Shown: positions 18,422-27,038 of the stretch, one piece after another
Layout of the letters: each line of letters starts with the position of its first letter
Position numbering within the stretch: the stretch's first letter is position 1
Assembly (NCBI RefSeq): GCF_003429105.1
Contig: NZ_QVTD01000003.1
Location: forward strand, 558,001-622,000
Direction of reading: 5' to 3'
Source of the DNA: Peribacillus glennii
Lineage (GTDB): Bacteria > Bacillota > Bacilli > Bacillales > DSM-1321
DNA: 64,000 nucleotides
The notes under the pieces: model-generated
What the model was told of the DNA's origin: nothing
The model's input: only the letters and a program-made list of their open reading frames with translations
Databases searched by the model: none
Made by a program: the position numbers and the translations under genes

Positions 18422-19210
18422 ATGGCTCAAGGTTTAAAAGTGACTGCAGTTGACTGTGGTCCGTTGAAATTGGATAAAGGGATTTTTGTAACGGGTGCAA
18501 GTGGATTGATTTCAGCTCCCTCCACTGTTTGGATCATTGAACATCCCAAAAAAGGATTAATCCTTTTTGATACCGGGATTAACTATAATGTTGCCGATCC
18601 TGAAGCGGCAGAAAAACATTGGGGCCCTGGAATGCGTGACGCATTTGGCTGTCAAATGACACGCGAAGATGCTATAGATCGTCAATTAATAAAGCTAGGT
18701 TATAAGCTGGATGATGTCAAATACGTTGTCCTTTCCCATATGCACTTAGATCACGCCGGTGGTATGGTCCATTTCCCTAATGCCACTTTTGTTGTGCAAA
18801 AAGACGAACTGCGGTATGCCTGGTGGCCAGATTCTTGGACTAGAATTGTATATTGCTTGAATGATTACAAGGAATCAAGAGGATATAATTTCTTGGAACT
18901 TGAGGGTGACACCGATTTATTTCATGACGGCACTATTAAATTAATCAGTACACCGGGGCATTCCGCTGGACATCAGGCAATGTTAGTCAGGTTGGAAAAC
19001 CGCGGACATATATGCCTAGCTGCTGACTCCGCCCACCTAAAAGAAGCGTATCGGAATTCACTTCCAATGCCATATGATTGGAGCACCGAAAAACACCTCT
19101 CAACCTACACAAAACTGCGTACGATGGAAAATGCAGGAATACCTATCTACTTAACACATGATCAGAAAGATTTTGATGAGTTCCCAAAGAACGGTGAATG
19201 GGCTGATTAA
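18422..19210 (+). CDS. metallo-beta-lactamase-fold lactonase (AHL-lactonase-like)
   Basis: The 262 residues carry the zinc-binding HxHxDH motif as SHMHLDHAGGM, a later His in TPGHSAGHQ, an Asp in CLAADSAH and a C-terminal LTHDQKDFDEF. The spacing and length match the AttM/AhlD/AiiA-type N-acylhomoserine lactone lactonase family, which opens gamma-lactone rings. Beside a luciferase-like monooxygenase it is more likely to hydrolyse a pathway lactone than a signal, though quorum quenching cannot be excluded. GGGGAGG before ATG 18422 sets the start; the longer frame from 18368 lacks a site. It is 87 bases after the monooxygenase stop. Confidence 0.88.
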   Translation: MAQGLKVTAVDCGPLKLDKGIFVTGASGLISAPSTVWIIEHPKKGLILFDTGINYNVADPEAAEKHWGPGMRDAFGCQMTREDAIDRQLIKLGYKLDDVKYVVLSHMHLDHAGGMVHFPNATFVVQKDELRYAWWPDSWTRIVYCLNDYKESRGYNFLELEGDTDLFHDGTIKLISTPGHSAGHQAMLVRLENRGHICLAADSAHLKEAYRNSLPMPYDWSTEKHLSTYTKLRTMENAGIPIYLTHDQKDFDEFPKNGEWAD

Positions 19211-19253
19211 TAAAATACTGGCAGACTCTAATAACCACCACAACTTATAAGTC

Positions 19254-19330
19254 ACTAGCGTTGCATTCAAGGTTTTAAAAATATATTGAAAAATTCAATA
19301 TATTTCGCTTTGATATTATGCAACGCTAGT
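19254..19330. repeat. nested perfect inverted repeats (long hairpin)
   Basis: Outer arms ACTAGCGTTGCAT (19254-19266) and ATGCAACGCTAGT (19318-19330) are exact complements (13 bp). Inner arms AAATATATTGAA (19279-19290) and TTCAATATATTT (19294-19305) are also exact (12 bp) with an AAA loop. No T-run follows, so it is not a standard terminator. It ends about 10 bases before the ribosome binding site of the ribBA-like pseudogene. Confidence 0.75.
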
Positions 19331-19355
19331 TTCGATTCTTAAGGAGAGATTCAGT

Positions 19356-20307
19356 ATGTACAATAAATTAATGATTGTGTTAACGCCTTAAAACAGGGTG
19401 AGACGGTTATCCTTATTGATGATGTCATTAAAGGGAAAGAAATGGGTTATTTCTATTTATTATCTGAATTTGTTACTCCAGAATCCATTAATTTAATGGT
19501 TACTCATGCCAGAGGATTAGTATCGGTTACTATAACAAAGGAAAAAGCCAAAGAACTATCCCTTCCTCTTTTAGGCAGTCTTGACGGAAACCAGCATAAA
19601 AATTTTACAGTCTCAATTGATTATGAAAAATGTACTACAGGCATTTCTGCTTTGAACGAAGCCAAACAATTCAAACATTAATTCAAAAAAATTCATCACC
19701 TAAAGATTTTACAAAGCCCGGCCACATTTCCGATGATTTCTAGTGAAAGAGGCCTGATCGAGAGCGTAACGATAACTGAGGCAGCTGTTGATTTGGCAAA
19801 GTTATTGATTCTACAAGTATTTCAGGTGTTGTTTGCGATGTGTTAAACGACTTACCCGAAGGAATTGGAGGATTATCATCCCGACTAAACCTCAAAATAC
19901 TCTCAATGCAAGAGTTACTAATACATCAAATGACACAAATCAATATTTTTACTTGTCAATCTGATTTTTGTCTTCGTACGAAATACGGTGATCTTAAAGC
20001 TATTACTTAAAAGAACGAGTTAGATGGAAATGAAGTTATTGCCATAATGAAAGATTCAATAAAAAATCCATTATCACTGCGAGTGTCTATCAATACAGGC
20101 CATTCAATTGGAGAAGCGCTTAAAGTGAAAAATTTAGAAAAGATTGCTGCGGACGAACCAGGTCTGTGCATATTTTGGAAATTCAGCACTGAAGAATTAG
20201 AAAATAGACACCATAGATTATTCGAAGAGTGGAACAATAAATTAGTGGAAAAAATCCTAAAAGATATTAATATCACTGATTCCTTGATTATTACACGTGT
20301 TGCATAA
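19356..20307 (+). pseudogene. RibBA-like riboflavin biosynthesis gene, degraded
   Basis: Pieces in several frames follow RibB (DHBP synthase) and then RibA. RibB is represented by NALKQGETVILIDD, SEFVTPESINLMVTHARGLV, FTVSIDYEKCTTGISA, DFTKPGHIS and TEAAVDLAKLL. RibA-like sequence starts at SGVVCDVLND and continues TKYGDLKAIT, stop, KNELDGNEVIAI. Frameshifts lie near 19370, 19680, 19740 and 19810, and TAA replaces a codon near 20008. The RibA part lacks the zinc-binding Cys cluster, so it may never have been a working cyclohydrolase. AAGGAGAG precedes the ATG. It would have supplied flavin for the monooxygenase. Confidence 0.8.
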
Positions 20308-20344
20308 GTCATACTGAAAAATTCCTATAAGCGGTTGTATATTA

Positions 20345-20912
20345 ATGAGATTATTAGGGATATCCGGCACTATAACAGGCACCTCCAAAACTTTGGTTAT
20401 TATCCAGGAAGTATTAGAACAGATACAAAAAGAATACTCTGAAGTGGAAGTTGAACTATTGAATATGGAAGATTACGACGTACAATTTTGTGATGGTCGC
20501 GACCCCTCTAGTTACACCGGTGATACCAAGAGGGTAATTGACATTGTTTCATCCGCGGATTTTTATATTATAGGCACACCTATTTTTAATGGATCGATGA
20601 CCGGAGTCCTGAAAAACTTGTTCGACTTGGTACCAGTTTCTGTATTTAGAAACAAGGTAATGGGCTTTATCGCTACTGGTGGAACTTATCAACATTACTT
20701 GGTTATTGAAAATCAATTAAAACCGATTGCTGGCTATTTATTTACGTGCTTTTACCTCACCTAGCTATGTTTATGCCCATAAAGAACATTTTAATAGTAA
20801 AAATGAAATTATAGATACGGATATTAAAAAAAGGCTTTTAAACTTTGGAAAGGAAATAGTATTTATGCAAAAGGCTTTAAAAAAGCCATCTAATATTTCT
20901 GCATCCATTTAG
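20345..20912 (+). pseudogene. NAD(P)H-dependent FMN reductase, frameshifted
   Basis: The first 130 codons encode a flavodoxin-like reductase: MRLLGISGTITGTSK for the FMN phosphate loop, SADFYIIGTPIFNGSMTGVLKNLFD for the flavin-binding segment, and MGFIATGGTYQHY. Near 20740 the frame ends early, and the expected C-terminus (YLRAFTSPSYVYAHKEHF... to 20912) continues one frame over. One base has been gained or lost. An SsuE-type reductase would feed reduced FMN to the upstream monooxygenase. A sequencing error at this spot is the main alternative. Confidence 0.8.
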
Positions 20913-20972
20913 TGTTAATCAAAAATAAGAATTTCTAGAATACTATTCCCTTCTGACGAGGTGAGTAACAAA

Positions 20973-21404
20973 ATGAAGTCCAAAACAATCCTAGAAATAA
21001 TTTTCACAGTTGAAGGAAAAGTCATTAATGGAGAAGGCAGAGGTAGCAATATCGGCTTCCCTACCGCGAACATTGATATATCTTCACAGTATTTAGAATC
21101 CGGTGTATATGGCGTAAGGGTAGACATCAAAGGATCACGTTATTTTGGAGTAATGAATATTGGAAAAAAACCAACCTTTCATAAAGACTATCAAAAAAAT
21201 ATAGAAATTCATATTTTTGATTTTAATGAATCGATTTATGGTACATCAATATATGCAGAAGCTCTCTTTAAAATTAGGGATGAACAAAAATTCCTATCTG
21301 TTGACGAACTAAAATCTCAAATAAATAAAGATATAGCAACCGCCACCTCTATCTTCAAATCAATAACTCAGATTCGAGGTGAAAACAATGTCAGTTTTAG
21401 ATGA
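20973..21404 (+). CDS. stand-alone riboflavin kinase (flavokinase)
   Basis: The 143 residues match the riboflavin kinase half of RibF only. VINGEGRGSNIGFPTANI carries the PTAN nucleotide-binding motif, SGVYGVRV and FGVMNIGKKPTF follow, and IEIHIFDFNESIYG bears the core strands. It phosphorylates riboflavin to FMN. The FAD synthetase half is absent, as in B. subtilis RibR, which also sits in an operon with luciferase-like monooxygenases. GAGGTGAG before ATG 20973 sets the start. It is the only apparently intact member of the flavin-supply trio here and could raise local FMN for the monooxygenase. Confidence 0.88.
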   Translation: MKSKTILEIIFTVEGKVINGEGRGSNIGFPTANIDISSQYLESGVYGVRVDIKGSRYFGVMNIGKKPTFHKDYQKNIEIHIFDFNESIYGTSIYAEALFKIRDEQKFLSVDELKSQINKDIATATSIFKSITQIRGENNVSFR

Positions 21405-21540
21405 GTCTCTCCATCTACCCAGCCTTTCCTTTGTACGTTTTTGTGAACAAAAATATGGAAATAATAAAGGTGGATATAATACAATTGATTTATGGTTCTT
21501 TGATAGAGGATTTATTAACAATGGAATCGTCGAGAAATGA
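21388..21540 (+). CDS. small ORF overlapping the flavokinase end
   Basis: A 50-residue frame (MSVLDESLHLPSLSFVRF...) begins inside the last codons of the flavokinase gene, with GAGGTG eight bases before its ATG. Coupled overlap and a good site suggest real translation. It may be the start of a gene whose rest has been lost. I recognise no family. A different frame at 21401-21589 has no ribosome binding site and I discard it. Confidence 0.4.
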   Translation: MSVLDESLHLPSLSFVRFCEQKYGNNKGGYNTIDLWFFDRGFINNGIVEK

Positions 21541-21887
21541 TTCTTGCTTTCCTACAATTTCCCTACCGGAAAAATGGGAAAAGAAATAAAATGAAATTTG
21601 CCCATAACGGGTTAAAAAAAATTTTCCATGCTTTTGTTCACCAAATTTACAAAGTGCATAACAAATGATCTATCATTGGACGACATAGACTTTTCACATT
21701 GTTCTATTTAATAATTTCTTCTGCATAAGCAATAACAATATCGTAATTTATCGTATACAAGAAGCGGAATATTATTAACGCATAAACTTGAAAGTTGGTT
21801 ATATTACTATTAATTGCTTCAATATGAAGAAGTAGAAATATATTTTATTATATACAAAGGCTATTCTAGATAGAGAAAGGATTACCT
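21541..21887. other. intergenic, no gene seen
   Basis: AT-rich DNA between the flavin operon and the IclR gene. No convincing frame, hairpin with T-run or repeat was found, but the IclR promoter must lie here. Confidence 0.4.
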
Positions 21888-22643
21888 ATGGAAAATTCAA
21901 TGCAAACAATAACCAGGGCCATACAAATACTAAAGACGTTTTCTATCAATCAAAAAGAACTTTCCCTGGCCCAACTTCATCATGAACTAGGCCTTTCTAA
22001 ATCAAGTCTTCAAAGAATTCTAAATACTCTGGTAGTAAATGGCTTCCTGGAAAAAGATAACGAAAAAAAAACTTATAAGTTGGGGTTGGAGCTATATTAT
22101 CTCGGGAAACTTGTTGAGGAGAATTCCCATTTATTAACGACTGCTAAACCATATCTACAGGCATTGCGAGATAAATTAGGAGAAAATGTATATATAAATA
22201 TAATTGAAGATAATGAAAGAAAATGTATTGCTTTTGAAGAAGCCAAGCATGCTTTAATGACTATTTCGCATATTGGGCAAACATCCCCTCTATATATGGG
22301 AGCTTCAGCGAAATTGTTATTAGCCTACCTCCCTCAAAACGAAATTGAACATTATATCAATCAAACTATCTTGAAACCTGTAACGGAAAAAACCATTATT
22401 GATAAGGATCGACTAATTCTGGAACTACAAGATATTAGAGAAAAAGGATATGCTGTGAGTTATGGGGAGTTAGTTTACGGTGTATTTTCGGCAAGTGCAC
22501 CAATATTTGATAATCGAAATAACGTTATAGCTGGAATCGCTGTATCTGCTCCCTTGGCACGAGTAAATGATTCAATAATTGAAAGTTTTATTACTTCAGT
22601 AAAAGAAGTTGCAAATCAAATAAGTGAAGAACTTAGATTTTAA
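21888..22643 (+). CDS. IclR-family transcriptional regulator
   Basis: The 251 residues have an N-terminal winged HTH (QTITRAIQILKTFSINQKELSLAQLHHELGLSKSSLQRILNTLV) and a C-terminal GAF-like effector domain (from about 85) with ISHIGQTSPLYMGASAKLLLAYLP and SYGELVYGVFSASAPIFD, the family hallmarks. Such proteins repress or activate catabolic operons in response to a pathway acid. GAAAGGA lies upstream of the ATG. As the only regulator in the island, it is the best candidate for the shared operator-like sites at 15588-15610 and 16443-16474. That link is inference. Confidence 0.92.
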   Translation: MENSMQTITRAIQILKTFSINQKELSLAQLHHELGLSKSSLQRILNTLVVNGFLEKDNEKKTYKLGLELYYLGKLVEENSHLLTTAKPYLQALRDKLGENVYINIIEDNERKCIAFEEAKHALMTISHIGQTSPLYMGASAKLLLAYLPQNEIEHYINQTILKPVTEKTIIDKDRLILELQDIREKGYAVSYGELVYGVFSASAPIFDNRNNVIAGIAVSAPLARVNDSIIESFITSVKEVANQISEELRF

Positions 22644-22762
22644 GCATTGATAAATATAAAATATACGACTCATAAAATAACTTAGCTATGAGAACCGTTA
22701 AATTTCAGCTCAAAGTTTATACCCATAGAAGGATAATTTTCAATAAGTAAGGAGAATGCATT

Positions 22763-23332
22763 GTGGGGGTAGCTAATTATTGCTTGGCTTGTGGTACATA
22801 TTTGGAAACTCGTAACATTAACCAGGTAGATCGGAAGGCATGTCCGGAGTGCGATTTTGTCTTTTGGGGAAACTATAGTATCGGTGTCGGTGCACTAATC
22901 ATCAAAGACAATAAAATTCTGCTTGTGCGCCGGAGCCAAAATCCAGGAAGAGGATTATGGACGAATCCTGGTGGGTATATTGAACAGTTTGAGCGTATTG
23001 AAGAAACAATTAAAAGAGAAGTATTCGAAGAAACTGGAATTAGTTCCAAGGTCAATGGAATAATAGCCCTTGGGGATTTTCCAAAAGATGTCCACAATGT
23101 TTACATTGTTTTTTTGATGGACTATTTAGAAGGTGACCCTCGACCTGATAATGTTGAGGTAGATGATGCTGGATTTTATACTTTGGACGAAATGGAATCG
23201 ATGAATATTAGCGAATTGACTCGCCAACTGGCTACTATTGCCTTTCAGGAGCCTAAATTCGGTTTGATTGCGAATCCAATACCACTTACTACAATACCAG
23301 GGTACCGTGTTTTTAATATACACGGCATGTGA
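22763..23332 (+). CDS. Nudix hydrolase with zinc ribbon
   Basis: The 189 residues begin with a four-Cys zinc ribbon (CLACG near residue 8 and CPEC near 27), as in NADH pyrophosphatase-type Nudix enzymes. A full Nudix box follows (GGYIEQFERIEETIKREV then FEETGI, fitting GX5EX7REUXEEXGU). It hydrolyses a nucleoside diphosphate linked to another moiety, such as NADH, FAD or ADP-sugars; the substrate is not readable. The GTG start at 22763 has AAGGAG eight bases upstream. It follows the IclR gene by 119 bases and may clear damaged dinucleotide cofactors. Confidence 0.9.
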   Translation: MGVANYCLACGTYLETRNINQVDRKACPECDFVFWGNYSIGVGALIIKDNKILLVRRSQNPGRGLWTNPGGYIEQFERIEETIKREVFEETGISSKVNGIIALGDFPKDVHNVYIVFLMDYLEGDPRPDNVEVDDAGFYTLDEMESMNISELTRQLATIAFQEPKFGLIANPIPLTTIPGYRVFNIHGM

Positions 23333-24133
23333 TTCGGATATTTCTTATTTACTAGTACAATGTATCATTCTCCAATTTTTTTACTTATTCAAAGTATCAC
23401 TTTGCTCTTTCGTATCTCACAGATTCGAATAATTAACAGCCATGCACAGAGCCCATTTCTTCTGTAGAGTGTTCAATTATTAGAAAGTTTGGGCTTTTCT
23501 AAGGAACTCCTCCACTTTAAACTCATGCTTTCCTAACTAGATATGATATCTATTTGATATTCTGACTGATAAATCCAGGGTCTTGCTGCATACTTCTATC
23601 AACAGCTTTTCTGCTTTCTCATTTTTTATTAAAATCTGCGGCTTGACAAGCACTAACTTAGCCAAATTTTACTTATATTCAGGTTTCTTTTTATTGAAGT
23701 CGATTATTTCCCAAGAGATTTTTTTATCCCCTCCCTACCCCAAGCCAGGTAGCCGGATCCTCATTCTGTATTTCCACTTCTGTTCCAATTTCAACAGTTC
23801 TTCTAATGTATTCAATTCCTTCATGAGTTTCCCCTCTTTTCGGGTTTAAAATTTATAAGTTATTGCAGTTCCATTTAGAGGCCAATATAGATTCTTTATC
23901 TTCTCCCTCCCACCAGGAGATTTTATTTAAGGTTCCAATTTGAACGAATTAAGCACAAGCGTCTATTAGTGTTCCTAGTTCAAATAATAGAAAGGAGCCA
24001 TTTCCTAGAAGGAAACAGCTCCGAATTTATTACCTTCGATTTTGGGCCTTAACTTCATGACATTTACCCTTCAAATACTGTTCCCTTAACTAACTGGGAG
24101 CTTCCTTTCTTGCATATAGCGTTACACAGGGAT
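23333..24133. other. intergenic stretch with hairpin and coding scraps
   Basis: A hairpin GGAGC-CA-TTTCC / GGAAA-CA-GCTCC spans 23994-24022 and may act as a weak terminator. On the minus strand about 23830-23760 a short frame reads MKELNTLEELLKLEQKWKYR and stops, then coding-like codons continue with breaks to about 23530. No intact gene is present. Confidence 0.4.
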
Positions 24134-24450
24134 TTAATCCCCTTTTTCTACTGGAATAAAATTAAAGGTTACATAACTGTCGACAGATTCCGGTTCTAGT
24201 GCCAATGCAATAAAGTTTGCATATTGTTGAGACGTTTCGAACACGTAACTTCCTTTAGCGAAGTTTTGTGCTTTTGTAGATACCGCTGTGGTCACCTAGT
24301 TCGTATAATGGCCGTTCTCAAGTTTGGTGGAGACCTTTTTGTCTGTAACTTTATAACTTTCAACCGGCATTGTTGCTGATTTTTCGGCTCTATAATATTT
24401 GTTGGGGTGCAGACACAATTCGGGAGTGCATGAAAAACACGCAAACACCC
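24134..24450 (-). pseudogene. C-terminal remnant of an M14-like carboxypeptidase
   Basis: On the minus strand KYYRAEKSATMPVESYKVT, then KVSTKLENGHYTN, a TAG stop, VTTAVSTKAQNFAKGSYVFE, and TSQQYANFIALALEPESVDS run in one frame, ending at TAA 24134. The last part resembles the C-terminal region of M14 zinc carboxypeptidase-family proteins, where a Gly-Thr/Ser-Tyr-Val-Phe strand is followed by ALALEPES. The catalytic domain is gone. Family call is tentative. Confidence 0.5.
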
Positions 24451-24640
24451 AATTTCTTTATACTTGAATTGTCGAGAAACAAGTAAAAGATTGGGGTTGG
24501 ATAGCGGCATTTGGAACTTCATTCATGATTTAAAGTCAACCATCCCTTCATTCTATTTTCTCTTAGGATGTAAAAATGTATAAAATAAGTAATGGTGTAT
24601 GTGTTTGAAAACGAAATGAAACTAATAATCAATTGGATAA

Positions 24641-25291
24641 TTAAATATTTGAAAAATGAACGCCAATGCTCTTTTTCTTATAACGGATATTCATCCCTAT
24701 TACAAGGGCGGTGATTCTTTCCAGGGTAGACGAAATCTTTAATGGTCCTGCATTTAATCCCCGCAATCCGATATTATTTGCCAGCTCTATCACTTTTTCC
24801 TTTGCTGACTTATCATCGCCTGCCACCAAAGTGTCTTCCTCGAGTGCCTTGTTCATGTTTTCAAGCAGATGGGCAGAAATGGTATGGAAGGCAGATATGA
24901 CTTGGACGTCAGGGCCTACTATACTCTGTAATCTTTCAGCGGCAGACCCCTCTGGTACACTTTCCGTTGTCGGCGGTTTTCCAGGAATTAGTGCCACAGT
25001 TGTATCAACAACGATTTTATTGCGCAGCTTTTCTTTTAGCGGTTCAACAATGTCCCTTTGTGAATTAAAAGGGATAGTCATGATCACGATATCCCCTCTT
25101 TCAGCTGCGGTTTCATTATCCACACCCTCGATATTGATGTCAGGATACTCCTCTTTAATCTCACGTGTTACTTTAATTGCTTTTTCTGAACTCCTGGATC
25201 CAAGAATAATGGGGTAACCCGCCATTCCCAACCGAAGCGCCAATCCCTTTCCTTGATTTCCAGTTCCGCCAATAATACTGATTGTTTCCAT
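24641..25291 (-). CDS. npdG: F420H2:NADP oxidoreductase (NpdG/Fno family)
   Basis: The 216 residues have an N-terminal Rossmann fold with GGTGNQGKGLALRLGMAGY and GSRSSEKA, whose Ser-Arg fits NADP phosphate. IVIMTIPFNSQRDIV and ISAFHTISAHLL follow, the latter being the conserved F420-contact region. Length and motifs match NADPH-dependent F420 reductases, which move hydride between NADPH and F420. ATG 25291 has GGAGG eight bases upstream. It is the last gene of the 15-gene operon that starts at 39528. Together with cofD, cofC and cofE it gives a way to reduce F420 for the LLM enzyme at 39764. A generic NADP-binding protein is the alternative. Confidence 0.85.
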   Translation of the reverse strand: METISIIGGTGNQGKGLALRLGMAGYPIILGSRSSEKAIKVTREIKEEYPDINIEGVDNETAAERGDIVIMTIPFNSQRDIVEPLKEKLRNKIVVDTTVALIPGKPPTTESVPEGSAAERLQSIVGPDVQVISAFHTISAHLLENMNKALEEDTLVAGDDKSAKEKVIELANNIGLRGLNAGPLKISSTLERITALVIGMNIRYKKKSIGVHFSNI

Positions 25292-25361
25292 ACTCTCAAC
25301 CTCCAAAAAATTATTTAGGATATGTCTTGCCTGATATTTTCACTATGACAGTATTGCTAAT

Positions 25362-25991
25362 TTACAAGGGAAGCGGGGAAATGTTTTTATATTTGGTTAA
25401 GTCATCTGGGGTGTCTATGTCTACTCCCCATAATGGGTCTGCAACATCCACAAACTTTGTTTTCTGTGCATGTCTCTTAATGATCGAACGGCCGCCTTCG
25501 TCTCCGCTCAAAGCTAGAAATTCATTTGATAATTCAGCGTCAAACAATACCGGGTGGCCAGGAACACCGTCGTACCTGGGGCGTATAATTCTAATTCCAT
25601 TAGAGCGATTGATCATATAACATTGCATCAGCTTTTCAATCAGCACGGGACGCAAAAAAGGTTGATCTGCCAGAAAAACCAGAAAAGCATCCACTTCATT
25701 TTTCATAGACTCGATCCCCAATTTTAGAGATGTAGACATACCCTCTTCATACTTGGGATTTTTTAATAGTTTAATTGGAAGATCCTTAGTAAGCTCCCGA
25801 ATGGATTGTATATGTTCACCCGTCACAACAACCGTGGAAAAGAAGTTGGATTGAATTGCACAAGCCACAGAATAATAGAATAATGGCTTCCCGTGAAAAT
25901 CGAGCAATAATTTAGGTTCACCCATTCGTTTCGACAATCCTGCTGCCAGGATGACTGCACCGAACTTAAGCATGGATTTTTGTTCGTCCAT
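25362..25991 (-). CDS. MocA-like molybdenum cofactor cytidylyltransferase
   Basis: The 209 residues show GAVILAAGLSKRMGEPKLLLDFHGKPL, the MobA/MocA nucleotidyltransferase signature, then FLADQPFLRP with the metal-binding Asp. MocA joins CMP to molybdopterin to make the MCD form used by xanthine-dehydrogenase-family enzymes. It overlaps the end of the xdhC gene by 26 bases; I prefer ATG 25991, where AGGT lies upstream, but 25973 or 26015 are possible. Beside xdhC it serves the Mo hydroxylase at 41235-44953. Confidence 0.88.
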   Translation of the reverse strand: MDEQKSMLKFGAVILAAGLSKRMGEPKLLLDFHGKPLFYYSVACAIQSNFFSTVVVTGEHIQSIRELTKDLPIKLLKNPKYEEGMSTSLKLGIESMKNEVDAFLVFLADQPFLRPVLIEKLMQCYMINRSNGIRIIRPRYDGVPGHPVLFDAELSNEFLALSGDEGGRSIIKRHAQKTKFVDVADPLWGVDIDTPDDLTKYKNISPLPL

Positions 25992-27012
25992 GAAGCGACC
26001 TGCCACTTTTTCCACTTCGATCCATCATTAATTCAGACAAGATGCTAATTGCTACTTCTTCAATGGTCTCGGCACCCAGATCCAATCCAACAGGTGCATG
26101 AATAGGGCCGCTTGATAATGTGGCGCCAATGTTATCAAGCATCTCTTGGGTGCGGGACAATGGACCCAGCACGCCTATATAACGGGGATTACTCCTTAAA
26201 GCAAGTTCTAAAGCGGCTTCATCACGACTTTGTTGGTGGTTCATTATCACCCACGCGCTGTCACTGAATGACGAAGCATCTGCGTTGCCAGGTTCAACGA
26301 CCATATGGGATACATCCGGAAAGCGAAATGGGTTGTTAAAGTCTTTTCGGGGATCCAATATGGTTACATCATATCCCACATTGTGAGCTACCGAAGCCAG
26401 GGGGACTGCATCGTGGCCAGCCCCGGAAATGATTAATCGTTCACTCGGTTTCATGGTATCGATTACGAACCTTCTATCTCCATGAACGATTACTTCCGCA
26501 CGGGTCCGGTCAGTCCGCTCATACGCATGCCTATAGACACTTTCCGGCAACAATTCCAAATCGCCCCAGCCATTCCGGTTCTGATCAAGCAGGATACGAG
26601 TCCCTGTAGGAATTTCTAATATCATAGTAAGAGAAATATTTTTTTGTACGAGACCCATTGCATGTTCCCAAAATAAGTCGTCTTGGTTAACCGGAACAAT
26701 CATGATTTCCAGGGAGCCCTTGCAGCCGATTCCTAAAGACCACATTTCATTTTCACTTAGATCATAATGTTTTGTAACAGGATTATTTTCACGGATTGCT
26801 TCCTTTGCCCACTCAAACAGGTCATTTTCCAAACAACCGCCGCTCAGTGAACCAAACATTTGTCCATCGGTTGCCATCATCATTTTTGCACCTGGCTGGC
26901 GATAAGCCGAACCGCGAACCTGATTGATCATTAATAATGCCGTTTTTTCCTTACGGTCCCAAGCTTTTTTTATCTGTTTAACCACATCTCGTGCCTCTTG
27001 TAAGCGGGACAT
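25966..27012 (-). CDS. XdhC/CoxI-family molybdenum hydroxylase maturation protein
   Basis: The 348 residues have a CoxI domain (ARDVVKQIKKAWDRKEKTALL, then FGSLSGGCLENDLFEWA, and LGIGCKGSLEIMIVP with the conserved Cys) and a C-terminal Rossmann domain (RLIISGAGHDAVPLASVAHNVGYDV and GVLGPLSRTQEML). XdhC proteins bind Mo cofactor, help its sulfuration and insert it into xanthine-dehydrogenase-type enzymes. It lies 26 bases after the kinase gene and overlaps the MocA gene. Its client is presumably the three-subunit hydroxylase in the adjacent operon. Confidence 0.92.
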   Translation of the reverse strand: MSRLQEARDVVKQIKKAWDRKEKTALLMINQVRGSAYRQPGAKMMMATDGQMFGSLSGGCLENDLFEWAKEAIRENNPVTKHYDLSENEMWSLGIGCKGSLEIMIVPVNQDDLFWEHAMGLVQKNISLTMILEIPTGTRILLDQNRNGWGDLELLPESVYRHAYERTDRTRAEVIVHGDRRFVIDTMKPSERLIISGAGHDAVPLASVAHNVGYDVTILDPRKDFNNPFRFPDVSHMVVEPGNADASSFSDSAWVIMNHQQSRDEAALELALRSNPRYIGVLGPLSRTQEMLDNIGATLSSGPIHAPVGLDLGAETIEEVAISILSELMMDRSGKSGRSLHGRTKIHA

Positions 27013-27038
27013 GAGATTCCCCCCTAACCTGATTTACA

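Noticed and set aside
19254-19330. FMN riboswitch before the ribBA-like pseudogene
   Set aside because: None of the conserved RFN blocks is present; it is a simple nested hairpin.
20961-20972. GTG 20961 as flavokinase start
   Set aside because: The GAGGTGAG site overlaps this GTG and is well spaced for ATG 20973.
21401-21589. 62-codon frame overlapping the flavokinase stop
   Set aside because: It lacks a ribosome binding site; the frame starting at 21388 has one.
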